Source of the DNA: UBA2253 sp964646985
GTDB taxonomy: Bacteria; Bacillota_I; Bacilli_A; ML615J-28; CAG-698
Reading direction: 5' to 3'
DNA length: 7,830 nt
NCBI GenBank assembly: GCA_964646985.1
Contig: CAZYFI010000064.1
Location: 1-7,830 of the forward strand
Part shown: one piece after another, positions 1-5,809 of the stretch
Layout: each line of letters opens with the position of its first letter
How positions within the stretch are numbered: the stretch's first letter is position 1
The notes under the pieces: model-generated
What the model was told of the DNA's origin: nothing
Databases searched by the model: none
Seen by the model: the letters and a program-made list of their open reading frames with translations, nothing else
Position numbers and translations under genes: made by a program

Positions 1-1
1 C

Positions 2-52
2 CCTACTGCAACATCCAATATTAGAATTGATGATATTGCATTTTATGGATGA
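2..52 (+). CDS. C-terminal end of an unidentified, possibly secreted, protein (5'-truncated by the window)
   Basis: Frame 2 reads PTATSNIRIDDIAFYG and stops at TGA, 12 bases before a strong intrinsic terminator, so this is most likely the tail of a real gene that begins outside the window. An ending of the type (V/I)xIDDIxFYG is typical of the last beta-strand of jelly-roll or carbohydrate-binding-like modules. Such modules often close secreted endonuclease or lamin-tail proteins of low-GC Gram-positives and Acholeplasma-like bacteria; this link comes from memory of the motif and not from a search. Only 16 residues are visible, so no enzymatic function can be assigned. If TGA were read as Trp the frame would run on into the terminator stem, which supports TGA being a stop in this organism. 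Confidence 0.55.
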   Translation, partial: PTATSNIRIDDIAFYG

Positions 53-64
53 TGTTTCAGAAAA

Positions 65-92
65 GGCGCCATGGAAACATGGTGCCTTTTTT
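65..92 (+). terminator. Rho-independent terminator of the upstream gene
   Basis: A 9-bp stem (65-73 with 78-86, one G-T wobble) closes a GAAA tetraloop and is followed directly by six T residues. It lies 12 bases after the TGA of the partial upstream gene and before the tRNA promoter, so it separates the two transcription units. Confidence 0.93.
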
Positions 93-111
93 ACATTTGT
101 GCATTTTGAAA

Positions 112-140
112 TTGCTATTTCCAAAAGAGTATGTTAAAAT
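112..140 (+). promoter_or_regulatory. Promoter for tRNA-Asn
   Basis: The -35 box is TTGCTA (112-117) and the -10 box is TAAAAT (135-140), separated by 17 bases. A TG dinucleotide at 132-133 makes this an extended -10 element. The 5' end of the tRNA is 28 bases downstream of the -10 box. Confidence 0.75.
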
Positions 141-167
141 ACTACTAGCCAAAATCATTGGCAAGGT

Positions 168-244
168 GCCTCCGTAGCTCAGTTGGTTAGAGCACATGAC
201 TGTTAATCATGGGGTCATAGGTTCAAGTCCTATTGGGGGCGCCA
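168..244 (+). tRNA. trnN: tRNA-Asn (anticodon GTT)
   Basis: This is a full cloverleaf. The acceptor stem pairs 168-174 with 234-240 (two G-U wobbles). The D-arm carries AGCTCAGTTGG. The anticodon stem pairs 195-199 with 207-211 around loop CTGTTAA, giving anticodon GTT (202-204), and the T-arm pairs 217-221 with 229-233 around TTCAAGT. The discriminator base is G, as expected for Asn, and CCA is encoded (242-244). A run of seven T follows the CCA immediately and may help end transcription, but there is no separate terminator hairpin. It reads AAC and AAT codons. Confidence 0.97.
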
Positions 245-288
245 TTTTTTTATGCCTTGATGGTTTTTCTTAGTTCCAATATATTTAT

Positions 289-316
289 TTGTATAATTTT
301 GAAAATGTATTATAAT
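289..316 (+). promoter_or_regulatory. Predicted promoter for the DUF1566-type membrane protein gene
   Basis: A perfect TATAAT (311-316) lies 16 bases downstream of TTGTAT (289-294). It is 34 bases before the gene's ATG. The surrounding DNA is very AT-rich, so the -35 box is less certain than the -10 box. Confidence 0.6.
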
Positions 317-350
317 AAAGATAATAAAACGATAAAAAGCGAGAAATTGT

Positions 351-1260
351 ATGAGCAAAAAAATGAAATCAATCCTTGGTTGGGTTGGAATATCGCTCAG
401 TGTTTTCATTTCAAGTTTATGGGCGTATTGGGGAACGATTGAAAACTTTCATGAAGGTTGGTATTCCCAATCCATTTGGGAAAACTTGTTTATGTTGTTT
501 TTCCAATATTTATTATTCACTTTCATATTTATGTTTTTGGCATTGATTTCTTTAAAATGGAAAATTGTTGGAGCAGTTTGTCATTTGGCTTTGGCTGGTT
601 TTTGCATTTGGTTCTTTTCTGGGGCGACAGCTAGTGTTTTAATTTTATTGATTCTTCTTCCAATTACACTGATAGGGTTAATCTATTTTTTTGGTGAACC
701 TAGTCATAAAAAATGGGGAACCCATNNNNNNNNNNGTTTGGATGATTCCAACTCTCATCATTGTGGTAATTGCCATTCCTCAATTCATTAAAGTATCACA
801 ACGGATTGATGATGGTGATTTGGGGATGCGTGTGGTAGAAGGAAATGGAGTAACCCTCACCTGGGCACCAAGAGGACCAGGTTGGCCTGACAAAGGAACC
901 ACTTGGGATGAAGCAGTATATATTTGTAAACACTTATCCGAAGATGGACTTACCATCAGAGAAGAAGAACAAAACATATGGCGCATGCCTACGATTGAAG
1001 AAGCCGTCAAATCAATGATGTTGCATGGTGAAAATGTCGGTGGCATCTGGAATCAAGAAGAAAGAAAAGCCTATTATGAAAAAACACCGGATAAAGAGTC
1101 ACCACTTTGGGCTGTTCATTCACAAGTCATTTATTATTGGACAGCAGAGGTGGTTGCAAGAGATGAGAGACTAGCTTATATCATTGTTTATCACGGCGGA
1201 GTTTTTCCAAAAATGAAAACAGATGGCCAGGCTTATTTGAGTTTTCGTGCCGTGAAATAA
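351..1260 (+). CDS. Membrane protein with C-terminal DUF1566/Lcl-like domain (one gene interrupted by an assembly gap)
   Basis: The function is unknown. The N-terminal part, 125 residues read from 351, has four hydrophobic segments at about residues 7-27, 46-67, 71-90 and 93-114. After the N gap, the frame starting at 736 gives a fifth membrane segment (MIPTLIIVVIAIPQFI) and then an extracytoplasmic-looking domain that ends at TAA 1258-1260. That domain has the DUF1566/Lcl hallmarks: GNGVTLTWAPRGPGWP, a TWDEAVYIC helix start, NIWRMPTIEEA, YYWTAE and a closing FRAVK. These domains belong to the C-type-lectin/formylglycine-generating-enzyme-like fold and are usually of unknown or presumed binding function. 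The two halves are in different frames because the recorded 10-base gap is not a multiple of three. This is probably a gap of uncertain length and not a true frameshift. The total is about 300 residues plus the gap. The start at 351 has only a weak ribosome binding site (GAG at 341-343). An in-frame ATG at 363 is an alternative. The gene has its own promoter and terminator. Confidence 0.8.
726..735. other. Assembly gap (10 N) inside a coding region
   Basis: Ten undetermined bases sit between the HxxKWGTH end of one frame and the VWMIPT start of the other. Both flanks are coherent parts of one membrane protein, so the true missing length should be a multiple of three (for example 9 or 12, or more if the ten N are only a placeholder). 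Confidence 0.97.
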
Positions 1261-1286
1261 CGAAGAACAATAAGATATTAAAAATG

Positions 1287-1312
1287 ATCGCCAACTTTTG
1301 TTGGTGATTTTT
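1287..1312 (+). terminator. Rho-independent terminator of the DUF1566-type gene
   Basis: A 9-bp stem (1287-1295 with 1300-1308, one wobble) with a TTTT loop is followed by four T and then A/T-rich sequence. It begins 26 bases after the stop codon and ends upstream of the next promoter. Four A before the stem can pair with the T run, as in bidirectional designs, but no gene on the minus strand ends here. Confidence 0.85.
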
Positions 1313-1342
1313 ATCTTTGTCGTTTCAACGTTTGATTTTTCA

Positions 1343-1371
1343 TTGCAAAGGTTCGGTACTTATGATATAAT
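1343..1371 (+). promoter_or_regulatory. Promoter of the Trx-like/ABC exporter operon
   Basis: The -35 box is TTGCAA (1343-1348), the spacer is 17 bases, and the -10 box is a perfect TATAAT (1366-1371) preceded by TGA (1363-1365), an extended -10. The first start codon is 37 bases downstream of the -10 box. I see no clear operator palindrome or attenuator between promoter and gene, so regulation is not visible here. Confidence 0.85.
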
Positions 1372-1408
1372 TATTTAGGTTTGCCAATCAAGAAGGCGGA
1401 GGAAAAAA

Positions 1409-1918
1409 ATGGATGAAAAAAAATTAACTTATATCGTAATAAGCGTTGCCGCTTTCGCAATTCTTCTCGTAATTTTATTTTCCATTCCTTGGGGTGGAGA
1501 TAAAGCTGCCATTGATAAGGAGTATGACAGTCTTGATGGACGTGATCACGTATTCACAACGATTTCTTATCAAGAAGTCATGAGTAAAATTGCTGCTGGC
1601 GATACTTTTCAAGTTTATATCGGTTCTGCTTCCTTAACGCAAGCTGAACAATTTGTTTTTGAAACCAATAAATTAGGAAAAAGTTTTCAAATTGAAACAA
1701 TCTATTATTTACATTATGATGAGCTAACCGAAGATCAAATTACCAAAATAAAGATTGAATCAAGTACCGCGATTTCTTTTCCAACTTTAATTTATTGGGA
1801 AAATGATGGTGCTACGAGCACAGCTTTCAACATCAGTAGTTTGAAAGATTTTTCAGGAAGTTACCAATCGAATTGGTCAATTTTACTGACCGAATATTTT
1901 AATGATTGTTATCAATAA
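1409..1918 (+). CDS. Membrane-anchored thioredoxin-fold-like protein lacking the CxxC motif
   Basis: The product has 169 residues, with one hydrophobic segment at residues 7-27 and then an outside-facing domain, the topology of a signal anchor without a lipobox. Residues 51-150 look like a thioredoxin fold of the bacteriocin-transport-accessory type. A strand, VYIG (69-72), is followed by a helix start, then a second strand with IYYLHYDEL (98-106), and SFPTLIYW (123-130), which matches the conserved cis-proline strand (P125). In catalytic relatives a CxxC follows the YIG strand. Here the equivalent positions are L76-T-Q-A79, and the only cysteine is C167 near the C-terminus. A disulfide or redox activity is therefore unlikely, and a binding or chaperone role is possible. 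The start is set by GGCGGAGG at 1395-1402, six bases before ATG. It is the first gene of an operon with two ABC exporter subunits 12 bases downstream, which suggests a partner role in export or in handling the substrate outside the membrane. The fold assignment is by motif only. Confidence 0.7.
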   Translation: MDEKKLTYIVISVAAFAILLVILFSIPWGGDKAAIDKEYDSLDGRDHVFTTISYQEVMSKIAAGDTFQVYIGSASLTQAEQFVFETNKLGKSFQIETIYYLHYDELTEDQITKIKIESSTAISFPTLIYWENDGATSTAFNISSLKDFSGSYQSNWSILLTEYFNDCYQ

Positions 1919-1930
1919 TAGGAGATAAAA

Positions 1931-3766
1931 ATGAAACCGAAAGGATTTATAAATTTGATGAAGTGGGCAAAACCCTATGGTTTGCTTGTTGGCTTCATCG
2001 CGTTTACGACGGTTTTAAATCCTTTGTTATATTCCTATGTTCCACAATTCATTAAGTATGTTGTTGATGTTATTTTTGAAGGTACAACAGAAGGGAGCAT
2101 CACACTCCCTTCTTTTTTAACGAATTATTATGATTCGATTGCCAATCAATTAACAGCAGTCTTAGTGGTAGGAATGAGTTTACTCTTGTTCCAAATATTC
2201 CGTGGAACAATTATGTTCTTTGATGGATTTAACAAAGGCAAATTAGCCGAAAATATCGCATATGATATGCGCAATAAAATGTATTCGCATATCCAACAAT
2301 TACCTTTTTCGTACCATAGCAATGTTGACACCGGGGATTTGATTCAAAGGTGTACATCGGATATCGATACGATTAAGAGTTTTTTAAGTTCGCAGCTGCC
2401 ACAAATTCTCTATATTTTAGGGAACTTTATTGCCGGTGCGTTCCAAATGGGAAAAATAAACGTGCAATTAATGTTAGTCACATTGGGTGTTGTTCCCATC
2501 AGTATGACAGCTTCGATTATTTACTTTCATTATGTGAAAAAGAAATTTGAACAAATTGAAGAAGTAGAAGCGAAAATGACCACAGCACTCCAAGAAAATG
2601 TCAATGGCGTGAGAGTTGTGAAAGCTTTCGCAAACGAAACATTTGAAATTGCCAAGTTTCGTAAGCAAAACAAAAACTTCATGATCGAAAGTCAAAAACT
2701 AAATACAGCCATTGCTAGATACTGGGGAGCCAGTGATTTTGTGACCATGATTCAATATGCAGTTACCATGGCAGTAGCCATTCACTTTGCAAAAAGAGGA
2801 TCGATGTCTTCAGGCGATATCATTGCGGCTTTGATGTACATCGGAATGCTCGTTTGGCCAATTCGTGGGTTAGGAAGAATCATTGGTGATTTTGGGAAAG
2901 CAGTTGTTGCTAGCAACCGAATCGATGAAATTTTAAAGATTCCATCAGAGTATGAAAAAGATGGCACAGAAACACCAGAAGTCACTGGTGATATTGTTTT
3001 TGATGGTGTTGCATTTAAGTTTGATGATACCGATAAACATTTGCTTGATGGGGTTTCTTTCACAATCAAATCAGGGGAAACAGTGGCCATCATTGGCAAA
3101 ACAGGAAGTGGAAAATCCACGATTGCCAATTTACTGGTTAGAATGCTAGATTATAACTCTGGAAGCATAAAAATCGATGGCGTAGAATTAAATACCATCA
3201 AAAAGCAATGGATTCGCAGTCAAATTGGAATTATCTTACAAGATCCCTTCTTATATGCGACTACGGTTTATGAAAACATTAAAATTGGCTTAAAAGAAAT
3301 TGATCCAGAAAAAGTTTACACTGCGGCCAAAACCGCATCGATTCACAAAGACATCAGTCAGTTTGATGAAGGTTATAATACCTTAGTTGGAGAAAAAGGG
3401 GTTACTTTATCTGGTGGCCAAAAGCAACGCATTGCGATTGCTCGGATGTTGATATTAGATAAACCGGTGATGATTTTTGATGATTCCCTAAGTGCTGTTG
3501 ATACGACAACTGATTTGATGATTAGAAATTCTCTGAAAGCCAAAAACAAAAAATTAACATCAATTATTATTACACATCGCATTACAACGGCAAAAGAAGC
3601 CGATAAGATTATTGTTTTAGAAAACGGAAAAGTGACTGCCATTGGCAATCATCAAGAACTTTCTACACGCGAGGGCTTATACCAAAAGCTTTGGTCTATT
3701 CAAGGCGTTTTGGAAAGCGAGTTTGTGAAAATCGTAGAAAGGGGTGAGGCAAATGAATCAATTTGA
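1931..3766 (+). CDS. ABC exporter half-transporter, subunit with degenerate Walker B (heterodimer partner 1)
   Basis: The product has 611 residues in the usual TMD-NBD order of type IV (B-family) exporters. About six membrane helices fall at residues 18-38, 72-92, 150-172, 177-199, 262-286 and 295-315, and the NBD runs from about 352 to 590. Motifs seen are Walker A GKTGSGKST (389-397, Lys395), Q-loop Gln437 in ILQDPF, an intact signature LSGGQ (493-497), Walker B VMIFD ending at Asp517, D-loop SAVD (521-524) and switch His549. The residue after Walker B, normally the catalytic Glu, is Asp518. That is the known mark of the degenerate ATP site in heterodimeric exporters such as BmrCD, LmrCD and TM287/288. 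A good ribosome binding site, AGGAG at 1920-1924, lies six bases before ATG. The stop overlaps the start of the partner gene by 14 bases. The family exports drugs, lipids or peptides; the substrate cannot be read from the sequence. It has no peptidase C39 domain, so it is not a classical bacteriocin processor. Confidence 0.95.
   Translation: MKPKGFINLMKWAKPYGLLVGFIAFTTVLNPLLYSYVPQFIKYVVDVIFEGTTEGSITLPSFLTNYYDSIANQLTAVLVVGMSLLLFQIFRGTIMFFDGFNKGKLAENIAYDMRNKMYSHIQQLPFSYHSNVDTGDLIQRCTSDIDTIKSFLSSQLPQILYILGNFIAGAFQMGKINVQLMLVTLGVVPISMTASIIYFHYVKKKFEQIEEVEAKMTTALQENVNGVRVVKAFANETFEIAKFRKQNKNFMIESQKLNTAIARYWGASDFVTMIQYAVTMAVAIHFAKRGSMSSGDIIAALMYIGMLVWPIRGLGRIIGDFGKAVVASNRIDEILKIPSEYEKDGTETPEVTGDIVFDGVAFKFDDTDKHLLDGVSFTIKSGETVAIIGKTGSGKSTIANLLVRMLDYNSGSIKIDGVELNTIKKQWIRSQIGIILQDPFLYATTVYENIKIGLKEIDPEKVYTAAKTASIHKDISQFDEGYNTLVGEKGVTLSGGQKQRIAIARMLILDKPVMIFDDSLSAVDTTTDLMIRNSLKAKNKKLTSIIITHRITTAKEADKIIVLENGKVTAIGNHQELSTREGLYQKLWSIQGVLESEFVKIVERGEANESI
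3738..3747 (+). promoter_or_regulatory. Ribosome binding site that fixes the start of ABC partner 2
   Basis: AAAGGGGTGA lies five bases before ATG 3753 and inside the end of the preceding gene. An upstream in-frame GTG at 3744 falls within this site and so is not a credible start. Placement inside the previous coding region implies coupled translation of the two subunits. Confidence 0.85.
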
Positions 3767-5597
3767 AGAAAAAGATTTTAGTGATGAGAAGTTTAGCGTT
3801 CGCATTTGGAAAAAAATCTTTGTGATTGTATTAAAAAAGAAAAAAAGCTTAATCATGATGGTTGTTTCTGTTATTGGTTTAACACTCCTTGATTTATTTT
3901 ATCCATTACTCAATGCTTATGCCATTGAAAACTATTTTAAAGCAGCCAACCCGGATTTTTCCAATCAGTATTTATTTTTATCAGCTTACTTGCTAGTGGC
4001 AATTGGGTTTGGTATTACTGTGTTTGGATTTATCAAAGCGGCAGGCGAAGTAGAAGTAGAAGTGGGTTACCAACTTCGTGATGAAGCTTTTTACCGATTA
4101 CAACAACTACCTTTCTCTTATTTTGATAAAACACCATCTGGCTGGATTATGGCTAGGTTGACTTCGGATTCCAGAAGGTTGGCAACCATTTTATCGTGGG
4201 GTTTGGTGGATATGATATGGGGCGGACTTTCTATGGTTGGAATCTTGATTGTTCTGTTTATCGTGAATTGGAAACTCGCCTTTATTATCTTAGGATTGCT
4301 ACCACTTTTATTTTTGGTTAGCATGTATTTTAGAAAAAAAATATTGGTTGCTTACCGTGATGTAAGAAAGACAAATTCGAAAATTACTGCTTCGTACAAC
4401 GAAGGCATTATGGGTAATAAAACAACCAAAACATTGGTGTTAGAAGATGCGAAATTGCATGAATTTGATGATTTATGCGTGAACATGCGAAAACAATCCA
4501 TCAAAGCCATCATCAATTCCTCTATTTTCTTTCCCATTGTGCTTGTTTTAAGCTATTTCGCAATTTCGCTTATTTTGCGCATTGGTGGAGGTATGATTTT
4601 AGATCCTGTTTTGCCATTTACGGTTGTAACACTTTATTTGTTTATTAGTTATACGACCCAATTCTTTGAACCAGTGATGCAAATAGCCAGAGTGCTTGCA
4701 GAATTGCAACAAGCCCAAGCATCGGCAGAACGACTGCTTTCCTTAATTGAAACCTCTCCTGATATCTTTGATACCGAAGAAGTGATTGAAAAATATGGGA
4801 CCATGGAGCAACCGAAAAAAGAAAACTGGGAAGTTTTAAATGGAGAAGTAGAATTCAAACATGTCACTTTTAGATACAAAGAAACAGAAACGGTGCTCGA
4901 TGACTTTAATTTAAAAGTCCCAAAAGGCACTTCTGTGGCTTTGGTTGGAGAAACCGGATCAGGAAAAAGCACCATTGTGAATTTGATATGTCGTTTTTAT
5001 GAACCAATTTCTGGAGAAATCTTAATTGACGGAAGCAATTATAAAAATCGTTCGTTGGGATGGTTGCATTCTAATCTTGGCTATGTCCTTCAAACTCCAC
5101 ACTTGTTTAATGGAACCATCATGGAGAACATACGCTATGGTCGCTTAACTGCTACTGATGAAGAAGTGATTCAAGCAGCAGAAGCGGTGGGGGTTGACCA
5201 ATTTGCGAGTGAATTTCCTGATGGATATGCTACCAATGTAGGAGAAAACGGCGGAAAACTATCGGTTGGGCAAAGACAATTGATTTCTTTCGCAAGAGCT
5301 TTGATTGCCAATCCAAGAATATTGATTTTGGATGAAGCAACGTCTTCGATTGATACAAAAACCGAACAGTTGATTCAAGGTGTCATTGAGAAATTATTGC
5401 AAGGCAGAACGAGTTTTATTGTTGCCCATCGATTGTCAACGATTATCAAAGCAGATATGATTTTAGTCATTAGCGAAGGTAAAATTATTGAACAAGGCAG
5501 TCATCGTGATTTATTGAACTTACATGGTGAATACTATAATTTGTATAAAAACCAATTTATTCACGAAGCCATTGAACGATCAAAAGAAGTGAATTAG
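3753..5597 (+). CDS. ABC exporter half-transporter, catalytic-Walker B subunit (heterodimer partner 2)
   Basis: The product has 614 residues from ATG 3753, overlapping the end of partner 1 by 14 bases. It is a TMD-NBD exporter with about six helices (residues 32-55, 73-97, 148-171, 173-193, 255-276, 284-304) and an NBD from about 362 to 600. The NBD has Walker A GETGSGKST (399-407, Lys405), Q-loop Gln447 in VLQTPH, and Walker B ILILDE with Asp527 and catalytic Glu528. The D-loop is SSID (531-534) and the switch residue is His559 in AHR. The signature is LSVGQ (503-507), where the third position Gly is replaced by Val. In a head-to-tail NBD dimer this weak signature faces the Asp518 Walker B of partner 1, while the intact LSGGQ of partner 1 faces the Glu528 site here, giving one poor and one active ATPase site. 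The pair resembles Bacillus YfiB/YfiC, YheI/YheH (BmrCD) and Lactococcus LmrCD in organisation. Substrate unknown; multidrug or lipid export is a family-level guess. The stop codon forms the base of the operon terminator. Confidence 0.95.
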   Translation: MNQFEEKDFSDEKFSVRIWKKIFVIVLKKKKSLIMMVVSVIGLTLLDLFYPLLNAYAIENYFKAANPDFSNQYLFLSAYLLVAIGFGITVFGFIKAAGEVEVEVGYQLRDEAFYRLQQLPFSYFDKTPSGWIMARLTSDSRRLATILSWGLVDMIWGGLSMVGILIVLFIVNWKLAFIILGLLPLLFLVSMYFRKKILVAYRDVRKTNSKITASYNEGIMGNKTTKTLVLEDAKLHEFDDLCVNMRKQSIKAIINSSIFFPIVLVLSYFAISLILRIGGGMILDPVLPFTVVTLYLFISYTTQFFEPVMQIARVLAELQQAQASAERLLSLIETSPDIFDTEEVIEKYGTMEQPKKENWEVLNGEVEFKHVTFRYKETETVLDDFNLKVPKGTSVALVGETGSGKSTIVNLICRFYEPISGEILIDGSNYKNRSLGWLHSNLGYVLQTPHLFNGTIMENIRYGRLTATDEEVIQAAEAVGVDQFASEFPDGYATNVGENGGKLSVGQRQLISFARALIANPRILILDEATSSIDTKTEQLIQGVIEKLLQGRTSFIVAHRLSTIIKADMILVISEGKIIEQGSHRDLLNLHGEYYNLYKNQFIHEAIERSKEVN

Positions 5598-5626
5598 TCC
5601 TCGATTTCGAGGACTTTTCTTTTTTT
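5597..5626 (+). terminator. Rho-independent terminator of the exporter operon
   Basis: A GC-rich 7-bp stem (5597-5603 with 5608-5614) and 4-base loop are followed by TTTTCTTTTTTT. The last base of the TAG stop codon is the first base of the stem, so termination follows translation directly. Confidence 0.95.
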
Positions 5627-5638
5627 AATCTTAACTTC

Positions 5639-5662
5639 TAAGCCTAGTTGCCTCTAGGCTTA
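5639..5662 (+). repeat. Perfect inverted repeat (9-bp stem, 6-base loop) in the intergenic region
   Basis: TAAGCCTAG (5639-5647) pairs perfectly with CTAGGCTTA (5654-5662) around TTGCCT. Only a short TTTT at 5667-5670 follows, with four bases between, so it is a poor terminator by itself. It may be a backup terminator, an RNA stabilising or leader structure, or a protein-binding palindrome. It stands 13 bases upstream of the orphan ribosome binding site. Confidence 0.7.
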
Positions 5663-5674
5663 ATCATTTTACCC

Positions 5675-5685
5675 AAAGGAGGTGA
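5675..5685 (+). promoter_or_regulatory. Ideal Shine-Dalgarno sequence without an obvious gene
   Basis: AAAGGAGGTGA is a full-length match to the anti-Shine-Dalgarno end of 16S rRNA and is the strongest such site in the window. No ATG, GTG or TTG lies at the usual 5-10 bases. The only open frame overlapping it begins with the GTG inside the site (5682) and gives 14 codons (VKIDYKGVLMVYQV, stop TAA 5724-5726); an ATG in that frame is at 5709, 23 bases away. It may be the remnant of a gene that lost its start, a leader peptide, or chance. Confidence 0.5.
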
Positions 5686-5759
5686 AAATCGATTACAAGG
5701 GCGTTTTGATGGTATATCAGGTGTAAAAACGTTGTCATATAAAAACTAACCGGCAAAAC

Positions 5760-5788
5760 TTGAAAAAAAACAAAAATTGCTTTATAAT
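5760..5788 (+). promoter_or_regulatory. Promoter of the lipid kinase-HNH-like-rsmD operon
   Basis: TTGAAA (5760-5765) and a perfect TATAAT (5783-5788) are separated by exactly 17 bases. The start codon of the lipid kinase is 21 bases past the -10 box, so the 5' leader is short, about 15 bases, and leaves no room for a riboswitch. Confidence 0.87.
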
Positions 5789-5796
5789 ACATAATT

Positions 5797-5804
5797 GGAA
5801 GTGA
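5797..5804 (+). promoter_or_regulatory. Ribosome binding site that fixes the lipid kinase start
   Basis: GGAAGTGA lies five bases before ATG 5810. An upstream in-frame TTG at 5795 overlaps this site and is rejected as a start. The resulting N-terminus, MKCIFLYNPMSGKG, fits the family, where the first beta-strand leads straight into NPxSGxG. Confidence 0.8.
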
Positions 5805-5809
5805 TTCTT

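Noticed and set aside
233..442. A 69-codon open frame starting within the tRNA-Asn 3' end
   Set aside because: It begins inside the tRNA acceptor arm, has no ribosome binding site, and overlaps the start of the better-supported membrane protein gene in another frame.
691..735. ATG at 691 as the start of a separate gene for the DUF1566-like half
   Set aside because: The frame before the gap (MVNLVIKNGEP) is an out-of-frame reading of the coherent membrane protein that runs through 725, and there is no ribosome binding site.
780..1046. Minus-strand open frame opposite the DUF1566-like domain
   Set aside because: The plus strand carries clear conserved motifs here and the minus frame has none.
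2782..3129. Long minus-strand open frames within the ABC genes (also near 4649-4975 and 3373-3648)
   Set aside because: They are antisense shadows of strongly conserved coding sequence, have no ribosome binding sites or promoters, and their translations show no recognisable features.
3744..3752. GTG 3744 as the start of the second ABC subunit
   Set aside because: The GTG lies within the ribosome binding site that serves ATG 3753, which has ideal spacing.
4046..4065. Short GAAGTA tandem repeat in the second ABC gene
   Set aside because: It is a three-unit in-frame run encoding EVEVEV in a transmembrane-domain loop, too short to be a meaningful repeat.
5795..5809. TTG 5795 as the start of the lipid kinase
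   Set aside because: It overlaps the GGAAGTGA ribosome binding site, and ATG 5810 gives the family-typical N-terminus.
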